Assembly: GCA_963743785.1 (NCBI GenBank)
Contig: CAVURD010000024.1
Location: 1-64,000, forward strand
Length of the DNA stretch: 64,000 nt
Source: Bog-473 sp963743785
Lineage (GTDB): Bacteria; Actinomycetota; Acidimicrobiia; Acidimicrobiales; RAAP-2
Reading direction: 5' to 3'
Positions 43,424 to 52,192 of the stretch are shown in pieces. How positions within the stretch are numbered: position 1 is the stretch's first letter; each line of letters begins with the position of its first letter. The position numbers and the translations under genes are program-made. Under the pieces are notes generated by a model that saw nothing but the letters and a program-made list of their open reading frames with translations, was not told the origin of the DNA and did not search any database.

Positions 43424-43951
43424 GTCTCGTCCTTGGATCGGTTCTCGCATCCAACTTGGAACCAACTTGAGGGAACCCCCGAGTCGCTTCGGAAGGACTA
43501 CCTCGCAACTAAGTGTCAATCGCGATTGCGTTGACACGGATCCAGTGTCCGTTCAACACTGACGCATCATCCTGTCAGCAGGGCTCCGACGAACCGATTT
43601 GGCGGGAACCGACTCTTTCCGGGCCGCGACATGTCCCTAGTACTGGAGGTGCGTGTCGCGAGCCCGGGGAGCCATTGGATCGAGAGAGTCTCGATTGCAT
43701 AGACATCTTGCCCGCACTCGCGGAACGACGGGCAGCTGAGCGGAGGAATCGAACCATGACTGAGTTCCCACGTGTCCGTCCGGACACCTCCGACATGCCG
43801 GCGGTCCAGGGCTTTCGTCGATCCTCTTATCCTTATGTACTTAGCCGAGGCACTGCTGGTGACGTGATTTCATACAGAGTGCGCGTCATCGTGCCGACCA
43901 CAAACTTGGCCACCTTGCATGTTTAGTGGACGTACTGAGGGGGATCGGGGA
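43424..43951. other. 528-nt gap with a nested palindrome
   Basis: I find no convincing gene. At 43513-43537, GTGTCAA and TTGACAC form a 7-bp inverted repeat around 11 nt, and a perfect AATCGCGATT palindrome (43518-43527) sits inside. The right arm TTGACA could be a -35 box but has no good -10 at 17 nt. An AGGGGG ribosome site at about 43937-43942 belongs to the next gene. Confidence 0.5.
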
Positions 43952-44800
43952 GTGGGGACGTCACGACTGGGCGCCGGGTCACGGCCGCCGTTGACAACGG
44001 GTCACAGCCGAGGCCTTGCTCGTCGACAGTTTGGGCAGCCTCTAATGAGAGTCTCACTTGGACTGGTGATCGGCGGCCTGATGGTCGGGCTTACCTCTCT
44101 CCCTGCTCTAAACGCAGGCGCAGCCAGCACTATCAAGTCAAACAAGCCCTACGCTCAGGCCCAGCTGTTGAAGCTGTCGAACCTACCGCCTGGCTGGACG
44201 AAGACTGACAAGATCTGGGTTGGTACCAGTGCAGATGACAACTCATCCAGCATGCTGACAATGACTCAGTTTCCTGATTTGTCAACCTGCATGGGCAATC
44301 CTCCCGCGCTCAGTGTGACTGCGGCTGAGGCCTCCAGCCCTCAATTCGACAGCAAAGACCAGAGCACCAACGTCGTTGACGTGGCGGACGTGTACACCGA
44401 CACGAACGAGGCGAAAAGCGACTTTCCTCCGTTGAATAGTCCAAAGTTCGCCAACTGCTTGCTCCAGGTACAAGGTTCAGTGATTACGGGCATAGAAAAG
44501 TCTCAGTGGCCGTCCGGCGCCACCTTTGGAACCGTGACCGCCTCCGTCTCCCATCAGCCGAGGTACGGTGATGAGTCGGGATTAGTTGATTTCCAAGTGC
44601 CGGTGAACCTCCCGGGAGAACAAGGCAGCACCAACGATTTCTTTGTTGTTCTGGTCATCCGCCAGGGCCGATCGACCGCTGAGCTGCAGATCGACCAGGC
44701 GGGTACACCCCCCTCAGCCGCGCTCACCGAGTCATTAGCGAAAGCAGCTACAGCCAAGATGAAGGCGCGGCCGCCGGGCAACACAGTCGTCCCTGCCTAG
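43952..44800 (+). CDS. Secreted hypothetical protein with Tat-like signal
   Basis: 282 residues from GTG 43952, which has GAGGGGG 9 nt upstream; ATG 44045 is an alternative. The N-terminus carries ARRQFGQPL before the hydrophobic stretch VSLGLVIGGLMVGLTSLPAL, like a twin-arginine signal, with likely cleavage near NAGAAS. The mature part is Ser/Thr-rich with two Cys about 60 residues apart (STCMG, ANCLL). No family is recognised; the arrangement resembles PknH-sensor-like or other actinobacterial extracellular domains only loosely. Confidence 0.6.
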   Translation: MGTSRLGAGSRPPLTTGHSRGLARRQFGQPLMRVSLGLVIGGLMVGLTSLPALNAGAASTIKSNKPYAQAQLLKLSNLPPGWTKTDKIWVGTSADDNSSSMLTMTQFPDLSTCMGNPPALSVTAAEASSPQFDSKDQSTNVVDVADVYTDTNEAKSDFPPLNSPKFANCLLQVQGSVITGIEKSQWPSGATFGTVTASVSHQPRYGDESGLVDFQVPVNLPGEQGSTNDFFVVLVIRQGRSTAELQIDQAGTPPSAALTESLAKAATAKMKARPPGNTVVPA

Positions 44801-45176
44801 AGGTCGTCGCTTCCGATGGTGGAGCTTCCACGAGGCGCGTTGCGGTTCCGATCCCGTGATTACGAGATTTGCCTAGTTACGTCGAGCAGTCAGGACGAGG
44901 CAGTGGTGCGAAGGGGCCTTCTGACCCCTTCTGCGCCCAAATTTATGAAAGGATCCCTGCCGAGCTTTCGAAGCGCGGTTCCGGGTGTCTCAGTACTCCG
45001 GGAAGTTGGGGCAGTTGGGCACAACGCGGATGCACTAGCCACCCTGCCCCGGATGCTCGCCACACCCTCCCAATGGAGGCTACCCACCTGTCAATATCGA
45101 GGTGCCATTCGTAAGCTGACCCAATGTCGAGTCAGATGCGCGCCAGCGGATCTCCGACCCCGAAGATAGGGCACGT
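44801..45176. other. 376-nt gap, no convincing gene
   Basis: Open frames here (for example 44816-45169) lack a ribosome site and protein-like composition. Notably there is no ABC ATPase gene ahead of the permease at 45177, where one would usually lie. Confidence 0.45.
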
Positions 45177-47612
45177 GTGACTTCCCTCGTCTGGGTTCTG
45201 AGGCGACAACTCCGCGCTCGGTGGCGGAGCTGGGCGGTGCTGGCCGGCATCGTGGGCCTCGCAGGCGCCGTCGCGCTGACCGCGGCCACGGGAGCCAGAC
45301 GCACTGACACCGCGTACCAGCGCTTCCTCGATACCGACCACGCTGCCAACGTCCTGGTCAGCCCCGACAACACCGGTTTTGGCGGCTACTACAAGGCGCT
45401 CGCCAAGCTGCCGGGCGTCGAGGTGGTTGCGCCGATCATCGGAGTCCAAGCCTTGCCATTCCGGCCAGGCCCGAAACTGGTCGAGGCTCAGGTCTACGCG
45501 CCCGCCGACCGCCGCTACGGCAATGTGATCGAACGTCCGCGAGTTGTCTCAGGACGTTTGCCAGATCCAGCTCGAGTTCACGAGGTGGCCCTGGATCTCA
45601 AGGCGGCGCAGCAGCTCCATGTCCAAGTCGGCGGCACGATCATGGTGGCAGCGACGCTTTCCGCCTCGCCACCCGGTGAACACCCGCAGGGATTGAGGGT
45701 CTTCCGCCAGAGAGTAGTCGGTGTTTTCATGACCCGTGACAATCCGGTGCCGATCAACGCGCTGGCGCAACTCCCGGTCGTGTACACCACTCAGGCCTTC
45801 TACGCCGCGCTCGGCCCTCCGTACCGAGGCTTCGACGGGGCCTATGTGCGCCTGCGCCCGGGCTCGTCAGCCTTCCAATTCGGTCGGCAGGCAGAAGCGC
45901 TGGCAAAGAAGTATCCGGCGACCGGCGGCAATGTCTTCGTGGCGAACCTGGGTGACCAGGCCGCCCAGATCGAGCGCGCCATCCGGCCCGAGGCCATCGC
46001 GCTCGGACTCTTCGCCCTCGTCGTAGCCCTCACCGCACTGGTGATCATTGCGCAGGCGGTGCTTCGACAGCTGCGGGCGTCCAGGATGGACCTCACCACG
46101 TTGCGCGCACTTGGGCTCACCCGCAAGCAGCTTTGGTCGATCAGCCTGCTGCAAGTGGCCGCCGTGGCCTTCGTGGGCGGGGTGATCGCGGTTACCTTCG
46201 CCGTCCTCGCATCTCCGATCATGCCGCTCGGTGCGGCGCGCGTCGCGGAGCCCAGCCCGGGCATCGACGTCGATATCGCGGTGCTCGGCCTCGGCTTCAT
46301 AGCGGTCGTCGTGCTGTTAGTCGCAGCCGTCGCGTGGCCGTCGTGGCGCCTAAGCGCAGACACCCAGACGACCAGCAGGGAAAGACGGGCCGCAGCGCCG
46401 AGGAGCCGGGGGATGGCCTGGCTCTCGGTGAGCGCGGCGCCGGTGACGGCGTCTCTCGGGATCCGCGAAGCACTCGATCCCGATGCGGCACGGGGTTCCG
46501 TACCCGTGCGCAGCGCGCTAGTCGGCACCATCTTGTCGATCGTGATGGTCGTCGGGACCTTGACATTCGGCACCAATCTCGTCCATCTCGTGACGACGCC
46601 TCAGCTCTACGGCCAGACCTGGCAGGCCTCCATCGACACGCAGTTCCAGACCATTCCCACCTCTTTCATCCGTGCCTCGGTGAACCACCGTCCCGGCGTC
46701 GTCGCCTGGACCGACGGAAACTTCGGGACGGTCGACGTCATGGGTTCCCACGTTCCCGCCATCGGTCTGTCCCAGGGGGCCGGCCCGCTGGTCGGGCCGA
46801 CGCTGGTGACCGGGCGTCTGCCCACCCGTCCTGACGAGATCGCATTGGGAGCTTCGGTGCTCCGCTCAATCGACCGACACGTAGGGCAGGATCTGACGGC
46901 CCGTGTCAATGGCGTTCAGCGCAAGATGCACATCGTCGGTCAGGCGGTGTTCCCGGCCTTCGATCAGGGGAGCTTCACGGCGACCGATCTGGGCCTCGGG
47001 GCCGTGGTTACGGCGGCTGATCTGGTGCCGCCGGGGCAGTCGATCTCAGGCTCCTACGTGTTCTTCCTGGTTCGTTTTGCTCAAAGCCCCGATCAGGCCC
47101 GCGAAGTGAAGACCTTCGGGCGGGCCACCGCGCGGTATTGCTCGGGGGTGCAACAGACCACGTGTTTCGTGACGAGTCAGACTCCATTTGACGTCGGCAA
47201 CTACGCACGGATCGAAAACGTTCCCCAGTTCCTTGCCCTGGTGCTGGCCATCCTCGGTGCGGGAGTGCTCGCGCAACTGATGGTCGTCTGGGTCCAGCGG
47301 CGCCGGCGCGAGATCGCCATTCTCAAGACGATCGGATTCGTCCGTTGGCAGGTCGTGGGGCTCGTCGCGTGGCAGGCGGGGACGTTCGCCGCTCTCTCGT
47401 TGCTGATCGGGATCCCGCTGGGAATCATCGTGGGTCGCGGTGCGTGGGTCCTCTTTGCGGGTGAGCTCGGAGTTGGATCGTCGTCGATAGTGTCCAGCGC
47501 GCAGATTTTGTTGTGCATTCCGGCGGTTTTGCTGATCGCCATGATTGTTGCTGCAGGTCCGGCTTGGTTCGCCAGCCGCGTCCAGCCCGCCCAGGTATTC
47601 CGGTCTGAATAG
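45177..47612 (+). CDS. FtsX/MacB-type ABC transporter permease
   Basis: 811 residues with two FtsX units. Helix 1 is WAVLAGIVGLAGAVALTAATG. A large extracytoplasmic domain follows, then three helices (GLFALVVALTALVIIAQAV; VAAVAFVGGVIAVTFAVLAS; VLGLGFIAVVVLLVAAVAW). The second half repeats the pattern and ends with FLALVLAILGAGVLAQLMVV and two more helices. It has the coupling segments LTTLRALGLTRKQLW and IAILKTIGFVRWQVVG. Such permeases mechanically couple ATPase action to extracytoplasmic proteins rather than transport. GTG 45177; no ATPase gene adjoins it, so the partner must be encoded elsewhere. Confidence 0.87.
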   Translation: MTSLVWVLRRQLRARWRSWAVLAGIVGLAGAVALTAATGARRTDTAYQRFLDTDHAANVLVSPDNTGFGGYYKALAKLPGVEVVAPIIGVQALPFRPGPKLVEAQVYAPADRRYGNVIERPRVVSGRLPDPARVHEVALDLKAAQQLHVQVGGTIMVAATLSASPPGEHPQGLRVFRQRVVGVFMTRDNPVPINALAQLPVVYTTQAFYAALGPPYRGFDGAYVRLRPGSSAFQFGRQAEALAKKYPATGGNVFVANLGDQAAQIERAIRPEAIALGLFALVVALTALVIIAQAVLRQLRASRMDLTTLRALGLTRKQLWSISLLQVAAVAFVGGVIAVTFAVLASPIMPLGAARVAEPSPGIDVDIAVLGLGFIAVVVLLVAAVAWPSWRLSADTQTTSRERRAAAPRSRGMAWLSVSAAPVTASLGIREALDPDAARGSVPVRSALVGTILSIVMVVGTLTFGTNLVHLVTTPQLYGQTWQASIDTQFQTIPTSFIRASVNHRPGVVAWTDGNFGTVDVMGSHVPAIGLSQGAGPLVGPTLVTGRLPTRPDEIALGASVLRSIDRHVGQDLTARVNGVQRKMHIVGQAVFPAFDQGSFTATDLGLGAVVTAADLVPPGQSISGSYVFFLVRFAQSPDQAREVKTFGRATARYCSGVQQTTCFVTSQTPFDVGNYARIENVPQFLALVLAILGAGVLAQLMVVWVQRRRREIAILKTIGFVRWQVVGLVAWQAGTFAALSLLIGIPLGIIVGRGAWVLFAGELGVGSSSIVSSAQILLCIPAVLLIAMIVAAGPAWFASRVQPAQVFRSE

Positions 47613-47796
47613 AACACGGATAAAGGAGCCCTTCCAACTGTCTTCCCGGATTTGGCGGCGTTCACATCTGCTTATGCGCACTCGCGTCGCAGCGGGAGGG
47701 TGCCCCCATACGCCAATGATGTTGTGAGTTCCCGTGAGGGTCCACCACCGAAAGGTTGGTCCTATAGTTAATTTCGGGAGCACCGGGGTTACCGGT

Positions 47797-48291
47797 CTAA
47801 AGGGCGTTGAGTGCCTGCTCGACGCCACCCAGACAGCCCTGGAGGCCGGCAATCTTCGTCCCCTGCTGCAACACGCTGGCCTGAGCCTGGGCCAACGCGG
47901 CCTCGATCGCCTTGACCTGGGCCGCGTCTTCAACCAGCACCGGGCCCAGCGCCTGGATCGTCCGATTGTCGGCCCGGAGTTCCCGGCCGATCACGGTGAG
48001 GTCGCTCACGGCGATGGCGATGTGGTGACGTGTCGTGTGCCACGTGGCGTGAGCCCGGTCGGTCTGGGTGTTGGCCTGGCGCTCGTTCCCTACGAGGTAC
48101 CCCAGTCCGCCGCCCAAGAGGACGATGAGCACGAGTAGTACGAGTCCGGGGAGCCAGGCCGGCGCGTCGCCGTCGGTTTCGTCAGCACCGGTCTGGTCCC
48201 GTCCCCTTGCGGTTCCAGCACGCTGAAGACCATGGACTCTCTGCCTTTCGTGGCGGGACCACCCTCCCGCTTGCGTTGTCCATCGTCGCAT
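47797..48291 (-). CDS. Small single-pass membrane protein with coiled-coil domain
   Basis: One membrane segment (LPGLVLLVLIVLLGGGLGYLVG) is followed by an extracellular or cytosolic helix rich in Ala/Gln/Glu (VEDAAQVKAIEAALAQAQAS) that should form a coiled coil. The start is uncertain. ATG 48291 is in frame but weak. ATG 48231, with AAAGG upstream, opens a different frame (VFSVLEPQGDG) that would join this one by a single-base change in the GGGG run near 48200, so the true N-terminus may be broken there. No family is recognised. It is divergent from the LCP gene. Confidence 0.5.
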   Translation of the reverse strand: MRRWTTQAGGWSRHERQRVHGLQRAGTARGRDQTGADETDGDAPAWLPGLVLLVLIVLLGGGLGYLVGNERQANTQTDRAHATWHTTRHHIAIAVSDLTVIGRELRADNRTIQALGPVLVEDAAQVKAIEAALAQAQASVLQQGTKIAGLQGCLGGVEQALNAL

Positions 48292-48533
48292 CTTCGCCAG
48301 TGTCGGCACAACGGTCCGTGATGCGTAACCACCGAGTCCACCCGCACGTCCGTGCTTTCTCATTGACCTTGGCGCTTTCTGTGAGTCTTATGGGGGCGGA
48401 ACGGAGTGGAGCCAAGGTGAAACCTCAACAAAGCCTGGTGTGCGCGTTCCAATAACGGTGAGTGAGCGGGAGGTTAACGCTGAGTGAGCGGGCGGTGACT
48501 TTTGATCGCGGTCGATTGCTAGGTTGATTGCCT

Positions 48534-50399
48534 GTGAGCGAACGCGGCAAGGGGAAGCACGCGCCCAAAAGCCCACGCCGACACGGGCGTCGTACCTCAG
48601 AGAGTGAGGAACACTTGCGCGCCCTCGGGGATCAGGTGACGCAAGAGAGCGATTCCTCGCCGGCGAAGGCCATTGCAGCATCGCCGCGTTCGGGCCAAGA
48701 GAGCGGTCCATCTCATGGAGTGGCGAACGAGGCGGGGCTGGCCGCCCTCGGAGAAGAGATGCACCGCTCGGGAAGCGGACGATCGAGGCGGCGAGGAGGG
48801 ACGGGCGACCATCGCGGGCACCGGGTCCGAAACTTGGTCCTGATTGGTCTCGCAGTGTTGTTGGTCGCTGTCGGGGGTGCGGCTGGGTACGGCTACTACG
48901 TGACCCACGATCTCAAACGTGTCGAGGTCCATGGACTCAGCGGAGCTCTCACCACTGGAATGGAAGGGGGCACCGAGAACATCCTCATGGTGGGCTCCAC
49001 GTCACGTTGCGCTCTCAAACAGCAGAATGCAGCCTACGGATTGTGTTCGCAAGGGGTGAACGGCGTCAACAGCGACGTCATCATGATCCTCCACGCCGAC
49101 CCCTCCCATCATCGCTTGGCTCTCCTCTCCATCCCACGCGACCTCTTCATCCCCAACGCTCGCTCTTCGGGCGCGAATAAGGTCGATGCCGGACTTTCTG
49201 AAGGCTTGACGCAAGTCGTGGCCGCCGTCGAAGAGGATTTTGGCATCCCCATTCAGCATGCGGTTTCCCTCAACTTCGACCAATTTGCCAACATCGTGGA
49301 CTCCCTGGGGGGTATCAATCTGTCGTTCCCGGACTCGGTGTTCGACGCTGAGTCGGGCCTGAATGTGCAAGCGGCGGCGTGCGTCCACCTCGACGGCACC
49401 CAAGCCCTCCAGGTGGTCCGTGCACGGCATCTCCAATACAAATCGCCGAGTACGACGACCTCGAACGCGGAATATTGGCCCCAGGAAAACCAAAGTGACC
49501 TGGCCCGCATTCGGCGCGACCATGAGTTTCTCAGAGTACTGGCAGAAGCGGTGGCCAAGCAGGGACTTGGCAATCCCGTCTCAGACATCGACCTCATCAA
49601 CTCGGTGAAAGCCGATCTCACCTTCGACCAATCTTGGTCGGTCAGCGACATGGCGAACCTGGTGCTCAATTTCCATTCGATCAAGATCGGTTCTGTTCCT
49701 CAACTCACGCTGCCCGTGGCCGTCGTCTCTGACCCCGCCGGCACCGGCGGGAGTTACGTCTATCAAGGTGGAGGGCCCTACGGTGATGTGGAGTTCCCGA
49801 CCCAATCACAAGATCAAGCCGCCATTGATCAGGTGCTCGGTATCGGCCCCTCTTTCGACTCGATGACGGGCAAGCCGCTGCCTACTCCGTCGGCGGTCAG
49901 CGTGTCGGTGATGAATGGAACAGGTGCCTCCAACCAGGCCGCCGACACGGGCTCCGCATTCACAGCACTTGGGTTTCATGTTGTCGGACTCGGTGACACC
50001 CAGCCGGTCGGCGACGTCGCCGAGACTTTCGTCTACTACGGCTCGAACTCGCCGAGCACGGTGGCGGCGGCGGAGTTGGTTGCCCGTTCGATGACCGGAT
50101 CGGTCGTGATGGGCTACGAGCCGAGCCAGGTGACCAGCGGGGCTCAAGTCACGGTGGTCACCGGATCTCAGTTCGCGGTGAATGTACCCTCGGCGACAGC
50201 GAGCCCACCTGCGGCAGGCGGTTCCACCACTGCGCCCCCACCGACGTCCCAGTCCACGACCCCGACAACCGCCCCGACGACCGCGCCGACGGCGTCCATT
50301 GCCGCTCCCTCCTCAGCCACGTCCGAGCTCCAACCATGGGATCCGCGTTCGTGCCCATCGGGCTCACAGGCGACGGCACCAGTACCTAACGCAACCTGA
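48534..50399 (+). CDS. LytR-CpsA-Psr (LCP) family cell-wall ligase
   Basis: 621 residues. The cytosolic N-terminus is basic and disordered. One membrane helix (LVLIGLAVLLVAVGGAAGYG) is followed by the LCP catalytic domain: VNSDVIMILHADP, LLSIPRDLFIPN with the pyrophosphate-binding Arg, NFDQFANIVDSLGGI and SDLARIRRDHEFLRV. A LytR_C domain follows (VSVSVMNGTGASNQAADTG), then a Thr/Pro-rich tail. LCP enzymes attach glycopolymers from lipid carriers to peptidoglycan outside the membrane. GTG 48534 follows TAGGTT by 8 nt (leaderless); TTG 48528 is the longer option. Confidence 0.9.
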   Translation: MSERGKGKHAPKSPRRHGRRTSESEEHLRALGDQVTQESDSSPAKAIAASPRSGQESGPSHGVANEAGLAALGEEMHRSGSGRSRRRGGTGDHRGHRVRNLVLIGLAVLLVAVGGAAGYGYYVTHDLKRVEVHGLSGALTTGMEGGTENILMVGSTSRCALKQQNAAYGLCSQGVNGVNSDVIMILHADPSHHRLALLSIPRDLFIPNARSSGANKVDAGLSEGLTQVVAAVEEDFGIPIQHAVSLNFDQFANIVDSLGGINLSFPDSVFDAESGLNVQAAACVHLDGTQALQVVRARHLQYKSPSTTTSNAEYWPQENQSDLARIRRDHEFLRVLAEAVAKQGLGNPVSDIDLINSVKADLTFDQSWSVSDMANLVLNFHSIKIGSVPQLTLPVAVVSDPAGTGGSYVYQGGGPYGDVEFPTQSQDQAAIDQVLGIGPSFDSMTGKPLPTPSAVSVSVMNGTGASNQAADTGSAFTALGFHVVGLGDTQPVGDVAETFVYYGSNSPSTVAAAELVARSMTGSVVMGYEPSQVTSGAQVTVVTGSQFAVNVPSATASPPAAGGSTTAPPPTSQSTTPTTAPTTAPTASIAAPSSATSELQPWDPRSCPSGSQATAPVPNAT

Positions 50400-50565
50400 A
50401 ACAACACCAACCCGGGAACATGTCGGGGGTAGCCAGTAGGACGGGTTGCGGTCGTTCGAGGTCACACGTCGCTCCGAGGTGGCGCAGAGGCCCAGGGGCA
50501 ATGCTTCTGCCGTCGGCTGACTGAACCACCAATTCGGTGGGCGTGGGGGGTACCGTTGTACGTCA

Positions 50566-50847
50566 ATGACAGACTCAACCCAAATCTCTCCGGTCGGCAC
50601 CCAACCCTTCGATCAAGATTCCTACGGAACTGGTTCCGAAGGGGATGGGATGTCGACTTGTCCTGAATGTCGTCTGGGCCATTGCGAGGAGTGTTCGAGC
50701 CGCCGTTGCGACTGCCCGCACATCTTCGCCGTGATCGGTCGCGCCATCGTCGAACTGGACGACGCGATCCAAAGTTCGGCCCACCTCTTGAGCGAAATTG
50801 GAACCTCCGCCAAGGCGCCGGGGTCGTCCATGTCGGAGCATAGGTAA
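50566..50847 (+). CDS. Small cysteine-rich (zinc-ribbon-like) protein
   Basis: 93 residues. A cluster of Cys and His (CPECRLGHCEECSSRRCDCP) lies mid-protein between a Ser/Thr-rich start and a helical end. It should bind one or two zinc ions. ATG 50566 follows TACCGT by 9 nt. No family is recognised. Its position 166 nt after the LCP gene gives little functional hint. Confidence 0.5.
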   Translation: MTDSTQISPVGTQPFDQDSYGTGSEGDGMSTCPECRLGHCEECSSRRCDCPHIFAVIGRAIVELDDAIQSSAHLLSEIGTSAKAPGSSMSEHR

Positions 50848-50978
50848 GCACCCGAAGGACATGATGGTGGAGTGAGTAACTGAGTATGGCCGCCATCGGG
50901 GCTGCCGAGGCGCGGCGCCCTCTGTCGCCGGTGCGCCGACTTCAGTCACTTCGGTGGATTTCGCCGCGGAGCGTCTAC

Positions 50979-51854
50979 TTACCTGTTGTGTACACGAAAT
51001 ATCCCCTGCAATGCACCGGAGCCGCTCATTGATGCATCTTGGTGCTGCGAGCCCCAGCTGTACGCGTAGTCAAAGACAGGACTCGGGACGAGTGACCCCC
51101 AAGTCCTCAGGATCTGAGCCTCTTGTGAAGGCACTGGTAACGAGTACGACCCGCCGCCGTCGTCGGTCTCCGTGCCACGTCCGAAGACCTGGTACACCGG
51201 AACAATGTCGGCCAACGGTATGCCATCGGCCTCCGCCGCACTCACCGCAAGACCAATCCACCCGTAGTGGCACGCGTTTCCGAGTTCACTACGGCATGGG
51301 TAAGGATCTAAACCGTACAGGTCAATGTCGGAATTGGCCGGGTTGAACCCACCCACGTAGGTCGGATGGTCTGTTGAGCTGAGATTCTCTTCGATGATGA
51401 AGGTCTTTGTTCCAGGGTCGTTGGCGTGAATCCAATCAGACTCTGCTTTCAAGTTCGCTGCGGTGCAGCTCGAAGGATTTGGTTCGTCCATCAAGTAGAA
51501 GCCAAAGACCTTCTGGTTTCCGACATAAGGCTGAACAGCCGTGGTGAAGGCGCTCGTGACGCCCGTGCACAGACCGAGATAGACCAAGCCCTTGACGCCC
51601 GACGGTAGGGCGTTGACCTGGCGCACGTCGTCTATGTCAGCCAGGTTGAACCCGTAGGCCCCCAGCAGATACTTGTTGCCCGAGAAGTCGCCGTTCGGCG
51701 CATAGTGCAACTCAGTACGACTGGATGATGACGGGGTGGAGGTCGAATTGCTCGTCGTCGTCGCCGGTCCGAGGCACGCAGAGGCGGCGAGCGAGAAGAC
51801 AACCAATGTCAGGCCGACCAAAACGCGCGGTCGAACACTTCGAAAATGCTTCAC
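50979..51854 (-). CDS. Secreted glycoside-hydrolase-like lipoprotein candidate
   Basis: 291 residues. The signal VLVGLTLVVFSLAASAC could be a lipoprotein signal with Cys at the end, though the lipobox is weak. The Ser/Thr linker leads to a probable TIM-barrel: YGFNLADIDDVRQVN, FGFYLMDEPNPSSC with an acidic pair, and DIDLYGLDPYPC. This pattern recalls secreted glycosidase-like proteins of unknown specificity. The start is GTG 51854 with GGAGG upstream at short spacing; the frame to 51896 is possible. It is convergent with no gene on its 3' side for about 130 nt. Confidence 0.6.
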   Translation of the reverse strand: MKHFRSVRPRVLVGLTLVVFSLAASACLGPATTTSNSTSTPSSSSRTELHYAPNGDFSGNKYLLGAYGFNLADIDDVRQVNALPSGVKGLVYLGLCTGVTSAFTTAVQPYVGNQKVFGFYLMDEPNPSSCTAANLKAESDWIHANDPGTKTFIIEENLSSTDHPTYVGGFNPANSDIDLYGLDPYPCRSELGNACHYGWIGLAVSAAEADGIPLADIVPVYQVFGRGTETDDGGGSYSLPVPSQEAQILRTWGSLVPSPVFDYAYSWGSQHQDASMSGSGALQGIFRVHNR

Positions 51855-52192
51855 CCGCCTCCTTCTGTTCCGTCGTACGTTGACCCTTGTCGCCATCCGG
51901 TCAAGGGATGACCAGACCCAACGATCGTCGATATGGGTTGCTTCGCCAATTTAGTTCGATCTTTCGGCGCGTTTTGGCCATGCGCACGTTTGAGACAGCC
52001 CTCCGTTCGGGTCTCCCGGACCTCGCTAGTGCCACTTGCTGGATCCCTGGTCAAGCTGATGAAGGGGCAGCTATGCGTCCCAATCAGAACCGCTTTCGGT
52101 ATTTCGCTCGCCGGCGTTTCGGCTTCTTCGGCCGCGCTGAGAGCATCAAGGGCGGAAGGACGAATCCTTCACCAGACGATGTCGAAGCCCTC
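51855..52192. other. 338-nt gap, nothing convincing
   Basis: The interval between the lipoprotein start and the sulfatase stop has open frames (for example 51887 rightward, which runs on into the sulfatase antisense), but none with a recognisable domain. It must contain the lipoprotein promoter. Confidence 0.4.

Noticed and set aside
44816..45169. 117-codon ORF before the permease
   Set aside because: No initiation signal, no domain, codon use unlike neighbours.
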